DNA of 64,000 nt from Rhizobacter sp. OV335 (GTDB taxonomy: Bacteria > Pseudomonadota > Gammaproteobacteria > Burkholderiales > Burkholderiaceae_C), in contig NZ_FRCQ01000025.1 of the NCBI RefSeq assembly GCF_900142965.1, positions 58,918-122,917 on the forward strand. Direction: 5' to 3'. The notes under the pieces were generated by a model that did not search any database, had not been told where the DNA came from, and worked only from the letters and a program-made list of their open reading frames with translations. The position numbers were made by a program, and so were the translations under genes. Below, piece by piece: positions 55,500 to 63,562 of this stretch. Position 1 is the stretch's first letter; each line of letters begins with the position of its first letter.

Positions 55500-55560
55500 T
55501 TTCTTTGCCGGCGAGCCCCACACCCCCCGCCCGCGCCTTTGCTCGCGCCAATGCCCCCCC

Positions 55561-56967
55561 CTACACGACCCTGCCGGGATTCATCAAGCCGTTCGGGTCC
55601 AGCGCCGCCTTGATCGCCCGCATCAGCCCCAGCGCCACCGGCGACTTGCGCTGCGCCAGCTCGTCGCGCTTCAGCGCCCCGATCCCGTGCTCGGCCGAGA
55701 TCGACCCGCCGCTCGCCCCCACCGCGTCGTAGACGATGGTGTTGACCGCCGCCTCGTGCTGCTGCAGGAACTGCCTGGCATCGCCGCCTTCGGGCGCCTG
55801 CACGTTGTAGTGCAGGTTGCCGTCGCCCAGGTGGCCGAAGTTGACCAGCCGCACGCCCGGCAGCGCCGCCCGCAGCGCGGCATCGGTGGCGGCGACGAAG
55901 TCGACGATGCGCGACACCGGCAGCGAGATGTCGTGCTTGATGTTCAGCCCTTCCTCCGACTGCGCCAGCGGAATCGACTCGCGCAGGTGCCACAGCCCGT
56001 TCGATTGCTCGATGCTCTCGGCCACCGCGGCATCGGTGATCAGGCCTTGCTCCAACGCACTCTCCAGCAGGCCCTCGAACAGCTCGCGCGCATGCGCCTC
56101 GCTCTCGGTGTCGGATTGCTCCAGCAGCACCGTCCACGGCGAGGGCGGCAGCGGCTGGCGCAGCTGCGGGTAGTGGCGTCGCACCAGCCCCAGCGCGAAC
56201 TCGCCCATCACCTCGAAGCCCGTTAGCCCGGCACCGAGCCGCGCCTGCGCCAGCTGCAGCAGCGCGACCGCCGCCGGCAGCGAGGGCAGCGCGGCCAGCG
56301 CCGTCAGCGTGGCGGCGGGCTGCGGGTAGAGCTTCAGCGTGGCCGCGGTGATGATGCCGAGCGTGCCCTCGCTGCCGATGAAGAGATCGCGCAGGTCGTA
56401 GCCGGTGTTGTCCTTGCGCAGGCCCGACAACCCGTTCCACACCTCGCCCTGCGCGGTGACGACCTCCAGCCCCAGGCACAGCTCGCGTGCATTGCCATAA
56501 CGCAGCACCTGCGTGCCGCCGGCATTGGTCGCGAGGTTGCCGCCGATCGTGCAGCTGCCTTCGGCCGCGAGGCTCAGCGGGAACAGCAGGCCGGCCGCCG
56601 CGGCCGCTTCCTGCACCGACTGCAGCACGCAGCCGGCCTCGACCGTCATCGTCAGGTTGGCGGAATCGATGCTGCGCACGCGGTCCATGCGCGACAGCGT
56701 CAGCAGCACCTGGGTGCCGCTGTCGTCCGGCACGCCGCCGCCGACCAGCCCGGTGTTGCCGCCTTGCGGCACGATCGCGATGCCGTGCCGCGCGCACACG
56801 GCGACCACCTGCGCGACCTCGTCGGTCGAGCCCGGTCGCACGACAGCCAGGGCCCGGCCCCGGTAGCGCTTGCGCCAATCCTGTTCATAGCCCGCCAGGT
56901 CGCCATCGGTCAGCACGTTGGCCGGGCCGACGATCGCGCGCAGCGATTCGAGCAGCAGCGGCTTCAT
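55561..56967 (-). CDS. FAD-binding oxidase (GlcD/D-lactate dehydrogenase type)
   Basis: A 468-residue VAO-fold flavoenzyme. The FAD (PCMH) domain has VVRPGSTDEVAQVVAVCARH (near residue 42) and GIAIVPQGGNTGLVGGGVPD, then CTIGGNLATNAGGTQVLRYG near 140. The C-terminal cap contains VNFGHLGDGNLHYNVQAPEG and the end HGIGALKRDELAQRKSPVAL. It oxidises a D-2-hydroxy acid (glycolate, D-lactate or D-2-hydroxyglutarate); the sequence does not decide among them. The start overlaps the stop of the upstream DUF2069 gene by 4 bp. GAGGAGG precedes the ATG. Confidence 0.88.
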   Translation of the reverse strand: MKPLLLESLRAIVGPANVLTDGDLAGYEQDWRKRYRGRALAVVRPGSTDEVAQVVAVCARHGIAIVPQGGNTGLVGGGVPDDSGTQVLLTLSRMDRVRSIDSANLTMTVEAGCVLQSVQEAAAAAGLLFPLSLAAEGSCTIGGNLATNAGGTQVLRYGNARELCLGLEVVTAQGEVWNGLSGLRKDNTGYDLRDLFIGSEGTLGIITAATLKLYPQPAATLTALAALPSLPAAVALLQLAQARLGAGLTGFEVMGEFALGLVRRHYPQLRQPLPPSPWTVLLEQSDTESEAHARELFEGLLESALEQGLITDAAVAESIEQSNGLWHLRESIPLAQSEEGLNIKHDISLPVSRIVDFVAATDAALRAALPGVRLVNFGHLGDGNLHYNVQAPEGGDARQFLQQHEAAVNTIVYDAVGASGGSISAEHGIGALKRDELAQRKSPVALGLMRAIKAALDPNGLMNPGRVV

Positions 56968-57380
56968 GCGGCCTCCTCGGAGCGGCGCGCATGCCCGAGC
57001 CGCCAGCGCACGTGCAGCCCGCAGGCGGCGAACAGCAGCACGCACAGCAGCACCTCGACCAGCCCGAGGGTCGCGCCGGGCCCGCGGTCGCTGCCGGCCC
57101 GCACCACGCCTTCGATGAAGTACAGCCACACCAGCAGGCTGACCCAGCGGTAGGTGTACAGGCGGTGGCGCAGCAGGCCGGCCAGCGCGAAGACGAGCGG
57201 CAGCACCTTCAGCGCGAGCCAGGTGCCGCCCGGCCGCAAGGGCGCGAGCCACAGTTCCCAGGCCACGCCGAGCACGATCAGCCCGGCGACGCTGCCGACG
57301 GCCAGCGCGCGGGTCCACAGCACGGCAGGGGGGAGGGGGGCCGGCGAAGCGTCGGCAGGAGAAGCAGGGGGCGCAGTCAT
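56964..57380 (-). CDS. DUF2069 membrane protein
   Basis: A 138-residue protein with four predicted helices (ALAVGSVAGLIVLGVAWELW, LALKVLPLVFALAGLL, YRWVSLLVWLYFIEGVVRA, LGLVEVLLCVLLFAACGLHV), matching DUF2069. The first 20 residues are Ala/Pro-rich. Its function is unknown. It overlaps the downstream FAD oxidase by 4 bp and is divergent from the YihY gene, with only 20 bp between the two start codons. Confidence 0.85.
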   Translation of the reverse strand: MTAPPASPADASPAPLPPAVLWTRALAVGSVAGLIVLGVAWELWLAPLRPGGTWLALKVLPLVFALAGLLRHRLYTYRWVSLLVWLYFIEGVVRAGSDRGPGATLGLVEVLLCVLLFAACGLHVRWRLGHARRSEEAA

Positions 57381-57400
57381 CGCTGGCTATGATGCCATCG

Positions 57401-58657
57401 ATGAATCTCCCGACCTCCGCCGAAGCCCATGCCCTGAAAGAGACATGGCGGGAGCAGTTGTCGCGCCTGCTGCAGACGCTGCAGACCTGGCCCTGGCTCG
57501 AGACGCTGATCACGCTGCGCCAGCGCTTTCGCGAGGACCGCCTGGGCCTGACGGCCAGCAGCCTGACCTTCACGACGCTGATCTCGCTGGTGCCGCTGGT
57601 CACCGTGATGCTGGCGGTCTTCACCGCGTTCCCGATGTTCTCCAGCTTCCAGGATGCGCTGCAGAAATACTTCCTGCAGAGCCTGGTGCCGGATGCGATC
57701 GCGAAGCCGGTGCTGGGCGCGCTGACGCAGTTCGCGAGCAAGGCGAACCGGCTCGGCACCTTCGGCCTGGTGGTGCTGGTGTTCACCGCGATCGCGCTGA
57801 TGCTGACGATCGACCGCACGCTGAACGCGATCTGGCGCGTGCCGAAGCCGCGGCCGATCGCGCAGCGCGTGCTGGTGTACTGGGCCGCCGTCACGCTCGG
57901 GCCGCTGCTGCTGGGGGTCAGCCTGTCGCTCACCTCGTATGCGATCTCGGCCTCGCGCGGGGTCGTCGGCGTGATGCCGGGCGGCGTCAGCTTCCTGCTG
58001 AACGTGCTCGAGTTCGCGTTGCTGTCGGCCGCGATGGCGGGGCTGTTCCACTACGTGCCGAACACGCTGGTGCGCTGGCGGCATGCGGCCGCGGGCGGCG
58101 TGTTCGTCGCGGCCGGCTTCGAGGTCGCGAAGAAGGGCCTGGCCTGGTACCTGAGTTCGGTACCGACCTACACCACGCTGTACGGCGCGTTCGCGACGGT
58201 GCCGATCCTGCTGATCTGGATCTACCTCGGCTGGGTGATCGTGCTGCTGGGCGCGGTGGTCGCGGCCTATGCGCCGAGCCTGCAGATGCGCGTGATCCGC
58301 CGGCCGTCGACGCCGGGCTACCTGTTCCAGCTGGCGGTCGGCATGCTGCGCGAGCTGGCGCAGGCGCGCGCGGCCAGCACGCACGGCCTCAGCGCAGCGC
58401 AGCTGTCGGAGACGCTGCGCACCGATCCGCTGCAGATCGAGCCGCTGCTCGACACGCTGGTCGCGATCGACTGGGTCGGCCGGCTCGATGAAGACGGCAA
58501 CGCGCGCTACGTGCTGCTGTGCGATCCGGCGACCACCTCGGCGCAGCCGCTGATCGCGCAGGTGCTGCTCGACCCGACGCCGACACTGCGCGGCTTCTGG
58601 CACCGCGCGCATTTCGGCAACATGATGCTGAAGGACGTGATCGCCAGCGACCCGTAG
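57401..58657 (+). CDS. YihY family inner-membrane protein
   Basis: A 418-residue protein. The membrane part (residues about 30-290) shows the YihY/BrkB pattern: LTASSLTFTTLISLVPLVTV, MLTIDRTLNAIWRVPKPRPI and TLYGAFATVPILLIWIYLGW. The C-terminal 120 residues (LSETLRTDPLQIEPLLDTLV) resemble a winged-helix domain, the longer betaproteobacterial form. It was once called RNase BN, but that activity belongs elsewhere; its role is unknown. ATG at 57401 is chosen; an in-frame ATG pair at 57389 would begin inside a TATGAT element. Confidence 0.85.
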   Translation: MNLPTSAEAHALKETWREQLSRLLQTLQTWPWLETLITLRQRFREDRLGLTASSLTFTTLISLVPLVTVMLAVFTAFPMFSSFQDALQKYFLQSLVPDAIAKPVLGALTQFASKANRLGTFGLVVLVFTAIALMLTIDRTLNAIWRVPKPRPIAQRVLVYWAAVTLGPLLLGVSLSLTSYAISASRGVVGVMPGGVSFLLNVLEFALLSAAMAGLFHYVPNTLVRWRHAAAGGVFVAAGFEVAKKGLAWYLSSVPTYTTLYGAFATVPILLIWIYLGWVIVLLGAVVAAYAPSLQMRVIRRPSTPGYLFQLAVGMLRELAQARAASTHGLSAAQLSETLRTDPLQIEPLLDTLVAIDWVGRLDEDGNARYVLLCDPATTSAQPLIAQVLLDPTPTLRGFWHRAHFGNMMLKDVIASDP

Positions 58658-58690
58658 CCCGGATGCCCATCCGGGGATCCTGGCGCCGAC

Positions 58691-59944
58691 CTACGCGATG
58701 CAGTGCAGCACGCAGTGCTTGCCACGCCGCTTCGCCGCATACATCGCGTCATCCGACAGCTGCAGCAGCCGCTGCGGGTTCTGCGCGTCGCCGGGTGCGA
58801 GCGCATAGCCGATGCTCGCGCTGATGCCGTGCCGGTCGACCCCTGCCACCGCCGACAGCATGTGCAGCGCCAACGCATGCGCGCCGGCCATGTCGCGCAC
58901 CGCGGCCAGCACCAGGAACTCGTCGCCGCCGAAGCGGCCCACCGCGTCCTCGGCCCGCACCGACATCTGCAGCGCGCGCGCCACCGCCACCAGCAGCTCG
59001 TCGCCGACGCGGTGCCCGAGCCGGTCGTTCACCGCCTTGAAGCCGTCGAGGTCGACGAAGAACAGCGCCACCGGCATCTGCGCCGCGTCGAGCAGCGCCG
59101 CCTCGATGCGGTCCATCATCGTGCGCCGGCTCAGCACGTCGGTCAGCGCATCGCGCTCGACGCTGCGCTTCAGCTGCTGCTGCGTGATCGTCAGCTCGTG
59201 CACGTCGACCGTCACGGTGTAGACGCCGATCACCTCGCCGCAGGCATCGAAATCGGGCACGTAGCTGGTGCGCATCCAGCGCTGGCCGAGCGTCGCCAGG
59301 TCGACCATGCGGGCGTACTGCACCGTGTGCCCCGCCAGCGCCTGCACGAAGTACTGCTCGTGCTCGGCCCAGCGCTTGGAGCCGCGCACGTCGCCGATCG
59401 GCCGGCCGAGCAGCTGCTTCGGCTGCTGGCCGGTCGCCTCGACGTACGCCTTGTTGACGAAGCGCAGCACGAAGTCGCGGTCGACGTAGGTCAGCGGGAA
59501 CGGGATGTTCTCGGTGAAGCGGTCGAGGCGCTGGCGCGCGGCCACCAGCGCCTCGCGCTCGAGCACGTCCTGGTGGATGTCGATCGCGATCGTGAAGATG
59601 CCGTCGACGCGGCCGGTCGGGTCGAGGTGCGGCAGCACCTGGATGCGCGCCCAGCGGCCGGCATGGCAGCCGTGCTTCAGCCGCCGCTCGTAGTTGACGG
59701 TGCGCCCCTGCGCGGCCTCGGCGAACGCCGGGCTCGCGCGCTCCCACGCGTCATCGCCGTACAGCTCGGCCAGCGTGTGGCCCAGCAGGTCTTCGCGGCT
59801 GCGCTGCGCCCAGGTCAGGTAGGGGTGGTTGCAGAACACCAGCCGGTGCTCCAGGTCCCAGCGGCCGATCGGCAGGTCGATCGCATCGATCAGCCGCTCG
59901 ATGTGGGCGAGCTGCTCGAGGGCGGGCAGGTCTTTGGCGTCCAT
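58691..59944 (-). CDS. PAS-PAS-GGDEF diguanylate cyclase
   Basis: A 417-residue signalling protein. Two PAS domains (residues about 10-130, with RWDLEHRLVFCNHPYLTWAQ, and about 140-255, with FPLTYVDRDFVLRFVNKAYV) precede a GGDEF domain from about residue 265. The active site is intact (RFGGDEFLVL), and an RxxD inhibitory site (RAED) lies five residues before it, so product inhibition is expected. It makes cyclic di-GMP. There are no membrane helices, so the PAS domains sense in the cytoplasm. It is 10 bp after the Mpo1-like gene in a four-gene run. Confidence 0.9.
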   Translation of the reverse strand: MDAKDLPALEQLAHIERLIDAIDLPIGRWDLEHRLVFCNHPYLTWAQRSREDLLGHTLAELYGDDAWERASPAFAEAAQGRTVNYERRLKHGCHAGRWARIQVLPHLDPTGRVDGIFTIAIDIHQDVLEREALVAARQRLDRFTENIPFPLTYVDRDFVLRFVNKAYVEATGQQPKQLLGRPIGDVRGSKRWAEHEQYFVQALAGHTVQYARMVDLATLGQRWMRTSYVPDFDACGEVIGVYTVTVDVHELTITQQQLKRSVERDALTDVLSRRTMMDRIEAALLDAAQMPVALFFVDLDGFKAVNDRLGHRVGDELLVAVARALQMSVRAEDAVGRFGGDEFLVLAAVRDMAGAHALALHMLSAVAGVDRHGISASIGYALAPGDAQNPQRLLQLSDDAMYAAKRRGKHCVLHCIA

Positions 59945-59954
59945 CGGACCGATC

Positions 59955-60272
59955 CTAGAAGGGGATCTTGCCCACCCAGATGTCCTTGTACATGACCCAG
60001 TCACCCATGAAGCTGTACAGCGGGCGCTTGAACGAGGCCGGCCGGTTCTTCTCGAACACGAAGTGCCCGACCCACGCGAAGCCGTAGCCGCACAGCAGCG
60101 CATACAGGACGTACAGCGGCTGGCCGCGCACCAGTCCGGTCACCAGGCACAGCAGTGCCAGGCTCGAGCCGGCGAAATGCAGCCGGCGGCAGGTGCGGTT
60201 CGCATGCTCGCCGAGGTAGTACGGATAGAACTCCGCGAAGCTCTTCAACGACTGAACGGTACTGCTGTTCAT
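59955..60272 (-). CDS. Mpo1-like (DUF962) membrane protein
   Basis: A 105-residue membrane protein with SFAEFYPYYLGEHANRTCRR and LHFAGSSLALLCLVTGL, then YGFAWVGHFVFEKNRPASFK and PLYSFMGDWVMYKDIWVG. The conserved His residues (GEHANR, LHFAG, GHFVFE) match the Mpo1/DUF962 family, in which the yeast member is an iron-dependent 2-hydroxy fatty acid dioxygenase. Its bacterial role is unproven. The start overlaps the hydrolase stop by 4 bp. Confidence 0.87.
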   Translation of the reverse strand: MNSSTVQSLKSFAEFYPYYLGEHANRTCRRLHFAGSSLALLCLVTGLVRGQPLYVLYALLCGYGFAWVGHFVFEKNRPASFKRPLYSFMGDWVMYKDIWVGKIPF

Positions 60273-61090
60273 CGGGCTTCCTCCGAAATGAAGGTCTGGA
60301 TCGCATTCAACACGGCGTCGGGCACCTCTCCCATCAGGGAATGCCCGGCCGACAACGGCAGAACCTTTGCATGCAACGCCTGGGCCAGCGTGGCGCTCGC
60401 CTTCGGCGGCGTCATCTGGTCGTGCGCGCCGACGATCATCAGGCTGGCGCAACGCACACGCGCGGCCGCTTCGAGACCGCCGGCGTAGCGGTTGCACACC
60501 TGGAAATCCTGGTGGAACAGGTTGCCGTGCCCCGCGGCGGTGTGCTGCGCCTGCAGCCGGCGCATCAGCGCACGGTTCACGCCGTGCAGCGAGAAGCCCG
60601 GTGCCGGGGCCGACGGCTTCGCGGCATGGCTGGCATGTGAAAACGAATTCACCATGTCGATCGCCTTCAGCGGCTCGTTCAGCGAGGTCGACAACAGCGT
60701 GTCGGACACCTTCATCGGGTAGGCCGGGCCGAGCAGCACCAGCCCGGTCGCGCGCTCGCCGAGGCGGGCAGCAGCCTCGAGCGCGATCAGCGAGCCCATG
60801 CTGTGGCCGACGAGGGCCGCACGCTCGATGCCGGCAGCGGCCAGCAGCGTGAGCAGCCAGTCGGCGAAGGCCTCGACGCTCGCGAGCGTCGGACCGTCGC
60901 TGCGGCCATGGCCGGGCAGGTCGGGCGCCAGCACCGCGCGGCCGTGGTGGGCCAGGTAGCGCGTCTGCAGCCCCCACACGCTGTGGTCGTGCATCGCGCC
61001 ATGGATGAACACGACGGCCGGCAGCGCGGCGTCGAGCGGCCTGCCGCCGGTGTAGACGAAGGCCGCGCGGCCCTGCAGCTCGAGCTTCAT
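60269..61090 (-). CDS. Alpha/beta-fold hydrolase
   Basis: A 273-residue esterase/lipase-type hydrolase. The oxyanion motif FIHGAMHDHSVW lies near residue 28, DLPGHGRSDGPTL near 57, the nucleophile elbow VGHSMGSLIALEAA near residue 95, the Asp in VGAHDQMTPP near 222 and the His in LSAGHSLMGEVP near 250. The substrate is unknown. It lies between a sulfhydrylase and a fatty-acid-oxygenase-like gene, with 4-bp overlaps on both sides. Confidence 0.88.
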   Translation of the reverse strand: MKLELQGRAAFVYTGGRPLDAALPAVVFIHGAMHDHSVWGLQTRYLAHHGRAVLAPDLPGHGRSDGPTLASVEAFADWLLTLLAAAGIERAALVGHSMGSLIALEAAARLGERATGLVLLGPAYPMKVSDTLLSTSLNEPLKAIDMVNSFSHASHAAKPSAPAPGFSLHGVNRALMRRLQAQHTAAGHGNLFHQDFQVCNRYAGGLEAAARVRCASLMIVGAHDQMTPPKASATLAQALHAKVLPLSAGHSLMGEVPDAVLNAIQTFISEEAR

Positions 61091-62391
61091 GCGCCCCCCG
61101 CCTTCTGCGCGGCCCGCAGCGCGCGCGACAGGTCGTCGATCAGGTCGTCGGCATCTTCCAGGCCGATCGACAGCCGGATCGTGCCCTGCGTGATGCCGGC
61201 CTGCGCGAGCGCGGCATCGTCCATGCGGAAGTGCGTGGTCGTCGCCGGGTGGATCACCAGCGAGCGGCAGTCGCCGACGTTGGCCAGGTGCGAGAACACC
61301 TTCAGCGCCTCGATGAAGGCGCGGCCCTGCGCGCGCTGGCCCTTCAGGTCGAAGCTGAACACCGAGCCGCTGCCACGCGGCAGCAGGCGCTTGGCGAGTT
61401 CGTGGTCGGGGTGGGTCGGCAGGTCGGGGTGGCCGACGCGCGCGACCATCGGGTGGGCGGCCAGGAAAGCGACCACCTTGCGCGCGTTCGCGATGTGGCG
61501 CTCCATCCGCAGCGACAGCGTCTCGACGCCCTGCAGGATCAGCCAGGCGGTGTGCGGGCTCATGCAGGCGCCGAAGTCGCGCAGGCCCTCGCGCCGGGCG
61601 CGCAGCAGGAAGGCGCCGACCGTGCTCTCCTCGCTGAACACCATGCCGTGGAAGCCGTCGTAGGGGCGGGTCAGTTCGGGGAATCGACCGGACGCTTCCC
61701 AGTCGAACTGCCCGCTGTCGACCAGCACGCCGCCGATCACGGTGCCGTGGCCGCTGAGGAACTTGGTGGCCGAGTGGTAGACGAGGTCGGCGCCGTGGTC
61801 GAACGGGCGGATCAGCCACGGCGAGGTCAGCGTCGAGTCGACCAGCAGCGGCAGCCCGTGCTCGTGCGCGATCGCGCTGACGGTGGGGATGTCGAGCACG
61901 TCCAGCCCGGGGTTGCCGACGGTCTCGCCGAACAGCAGGCGCGTCGTGGGGCGGATGGCCGCGCGCCAGCCGTCGATGTCGCCGGGGCGCACGAAGGTGG
62001 TTTCAATGCCGAAGCGCGCCAGCGTGTAGTGCAGCAGGTTGTGCGAGCCTCCGTACAGCGCGCTGCTCGCGACGATGTGCGAGCCGGCACCGGCCAGCGT
62101 GCAGATCGCCAGGTGCAGCGCGGCCTGGCCGCTGGCGGTGGCGATCGCGCCGGCGCCGCCTTCGAGCGCCGCGACGCGCTCTTCCAGCACCGCGGTGGTC
62201 GGGTTCGAGATGCGGCTGTAGACGTGGCCCGAGCGCTCCATGTTGAACAGCGCCGCGGCATGGTCGCTGCTCTCGAACACGAAGCTGGTGCTCAGGTGGA
62301 TCGGCACGGCGCGGGCGCCGGTGGCGGGGTCGGGGCCGGCGCCCGCGTGCAGCGCGAGCGTGTCGAAGCCGGGGTCGGATGGGCCGGGCAT
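61087..62391 (-). CDS. O-acetyl/O-succinylhomoserine sulfhydrylase family enzyme
   Basis: A 434-residue Cys/Met metabolism PLP enzyme. It starts GFDTLALHAGAGPDPATGAR, then HVYSRISNPTTAVLEERVAA, the PLP lysine in LVYHSATKFLSGHGTVIGGV near residue 211 and the end RLSIGLEDADDLIDDLSRAL. It incorporates sulfide (or methanethiol) into activated homoserine. The N-terminus and length suit the MetY-type O-acetylhomoserine branch, but MetZ cannot be excluded. AGGAG lies 7 nt before the ATG. It is the first gene of a four-gene minus-strand operon and divergent from the CBS gene. Confidence 0.9.
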   Translation of the reverse strand: MPGPSDPGFDTLALHAGAGPDPATGARAVPIHLSTSFVFESSDHAAALFNMERSGHVYSRISNPTTAVLEERVAALEGGAGAIATASGQAALHLAICTLAGAGSHIVASSALYGGSHNLLHYTLARFGIETTFVRPGDIDGWRAAIRPTTRLLFGETVGNPGLDVLDIPTVSAIAHEHGLPLLVDSTLTSPWLIRPFDHGADLVYHSATKFLSGHGTVIGGVLVDSGQFDWEASGRFPELTRPYDGFHGMVFSEESTVGAFLLRARREGLRDFGACMSPHTAWLILQGVETLSLRMERHIANARKVVAFLAAHPMVARVGHPDLPTHPDHELAKRLLPRGSGSVFSFDLKGQRAQGRAFIEALKVFSHLANVGDCRSLVIHPATTTHFRMDDAALAQAGITQGTIRLSIGLEDADDLIDDLSRALRAAQKAGGA

Positions 62392-62496
62392 GCAGTCTCC
62401 TCTGGGGCGGCGGGCACCGGATGGGTGTCAGCGGGGATGTTGTTGTGAAGAATTGTGGGCTATATTGGCCCGACACACCCCCAAGGAGAGGACCCC

Positions 62497-62952
62497 ATGA
62501 AAGTCGCAGACATCCTGCGTGTCAAGGGCGGCACGCTGTTCACTGTCTCGCCCGACCAGCCGCTGGCCCACGCCGTGCGCACGATGGCCGAGCGCGACAT
62601 CGGGTCCCTGGTGGTGATGGAGCACGGCGACCTGGCCGGCATGCTGACCTTCCGCGAGGTCATCCTGGCCGTGGTCGGCAACGGCGGCACGGTCGGCACG
62701 ACGATCGTGCGCACCGTGATGGACGATCACCCGCTCACCTGCACGCCCGAGACCGAGATCGACGAGGTGCGCCGCATGATGCTCGAGCGCCACGCCCGCT
62801 ACATGCCGGTGATGACGCAGCGCACGCTGATGGGCGTGATCTCGTTCTACGACGTCGCGAAGGCGGTGGTCGACAGCCAGGATTTCGAGAACCGGATGCT
62901 GAAGGCGTATATCCGGGACTGGCCGGTCGAAGATCAAGTGCCAGCGAATTGA
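62497..62952 (+). CDS. CBS-domain pair protein
   Basis: A 151-residue cytoplasmic protein made of two CBS domains: the first spans about residues 5-60 (LAHAVRTMAERDIGSLVVME, then GMLTFREVILAVVGNGG), the second about 75-130 (VRRMMLERHARYMPVMTQRT-like sequence and LMGVISFYDVAKAVVD). Such pairs bind adenine nucleotides and regulate partners. AAGGAGAG precedes the ATG. A likely promoter is TTGTTG (62440-62445) with TATATT (62461-62466) at 15 bp. A repeat element begins one base after its stop. Confidence 0.9.
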   Translation: MKVADILRVKGGTLFTVSPDQPLAHAVRTMAERDIGSLVVMEHGDLAGMLTFREVILAVVGNGGTVGTTIVRTVMDDHPLTCTPETEIDEVRRMMLERHARYMPVMTQRTLMGVISFYDVAKAVVDSQDFENRMLKAYIRDWPVEDQVPAN

Positions 62953-62953
62953 C

Positions 62954-63039
62954 CCACCCCCGAGGCGCTGGCGCGCCTCCCCCTCGAGGGGGCGCCGCCA
63001 GCGGCCCGGCAAAGCCGGTTCCGCGGCGTCCGCTGGGGC
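62954..63039 (+). repeat. Repeat element, copy 1 (86 bp)
   Basis: The sequence starts CCACCCCCGAGGCGC and contains CCCCCTCGAGGGGG and GGCCCGGCAAAGCCGG, each palindromic. It matches copy 2 (63474-63559, inverted) with about five differences over 86 bp. It starts one base after the stop codon of the CBS gene. It resembles the REP-like elements common in Comamonadaceae and relatives. The region 63040-63089 has no feature I can support. Confidence 0.8.
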
Positions 63040-63089
63040 CGCGTTGCTGGACGCTCGGCTGCAGTGCTCGGTGTACCGGGGTTTGACGG

Positions 63090-63335
63090 TCAATCAAACT
63101 CTGCTGGCTTGACGGTGAGGTTCAGGCGAACGGCTTCGATGTCGACGTCGGCTCCGTCGGGCATGCCGAGAAGTTCGACGATGGACTTGCTCATCGGCGC
63201 TTGACAGCGGTCGTCAGAGGTCGGCACATGGGGAGGTGTTCTGCGCTTCACGACCGGATCTTTCGACGTTGTGGTCGTTGCGCCGGTCGGTCCTTCATCG
63301 AACTGCTGACTGGAGGGCGTGGGCATCATTTTCAT
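63090..63335 (-). CDS. Hypothetical small protein (uncertain)
   Basis: An 81-codon open frame on the minus strand. It starts MKMMPTPSSQQFDEGPTGAT, is rich in Thr/Pro/Asp, and ends with ADVDIEAVRLNLTVKPAEFD. CGGAGA lies 10 nt before the ATG. No domain is recognised, and composition alone does not prove it is expressed. It is flanked by the two inverted repeat copies and lies downstream of the porin terminator. Confidence 0.35.
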   Translation of the reverse strand: MKMMPTPSSQQFDEGPTGATTTTSKDPVVKRRTPPHVPTSDDRCQAPMSKSIVELLGMPDGADVDIEAVRLNLTVKPAEFD

Positions 63336-63412
63336 TGCATGTCTCCGAGTCAGGTTGCTCGCTCCTGTTGGCTGGCGAGGCAGTACGACGAGATTACCTC
63401 TACAACCACCAA

Positions 63413-63445
63413 GAAAAAAAGCCCGCTCGTGATGAGCGGGCTTTC
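63413..63445 (-). terminator. Porin terminator (bidirectional form)
   Basis: GCCCGCTC (63421-63428) and GAGCGGGC (63434-63441) form a perfect 8-bp stem with loop GTGAT. Seven A lie before it, so on the minus strand it ends with TTTTTTTCTTGG, a strong terminator. On the plus strand TTTCT follows. It ends the porin transcript about 120 bp after the stop codon. Confidence 0.85.
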
Positions 63446-63473
63446 TATTGCGGCCGAGCGTTCAGCGAAGCCC

Positions 63474-63559
63474 GCCCCAGCGGCCGCCGCGGAGCCGGCT
63501 TTGCCGGGCCGCTGGCGGCGCCCCCTTGAGGGGGAGGCGCGTGAGCGCCTCGGGGGTGG
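63474..63559 (-). repeat. Repeat element, copy 2 (86 bp, inverted)
   Basis: Read on the minus strand it begins CCACCCCCGAGGCGCTCACG and ends GCGGCGGCCGCTGGGGC, nearly identical to copy 1. It starts 3 bp after the porin stop codon and lies inside the porin 3' untranslated region, before the terminator. Confidence 0.8.
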
Positions 63560-63562
63560 ATG

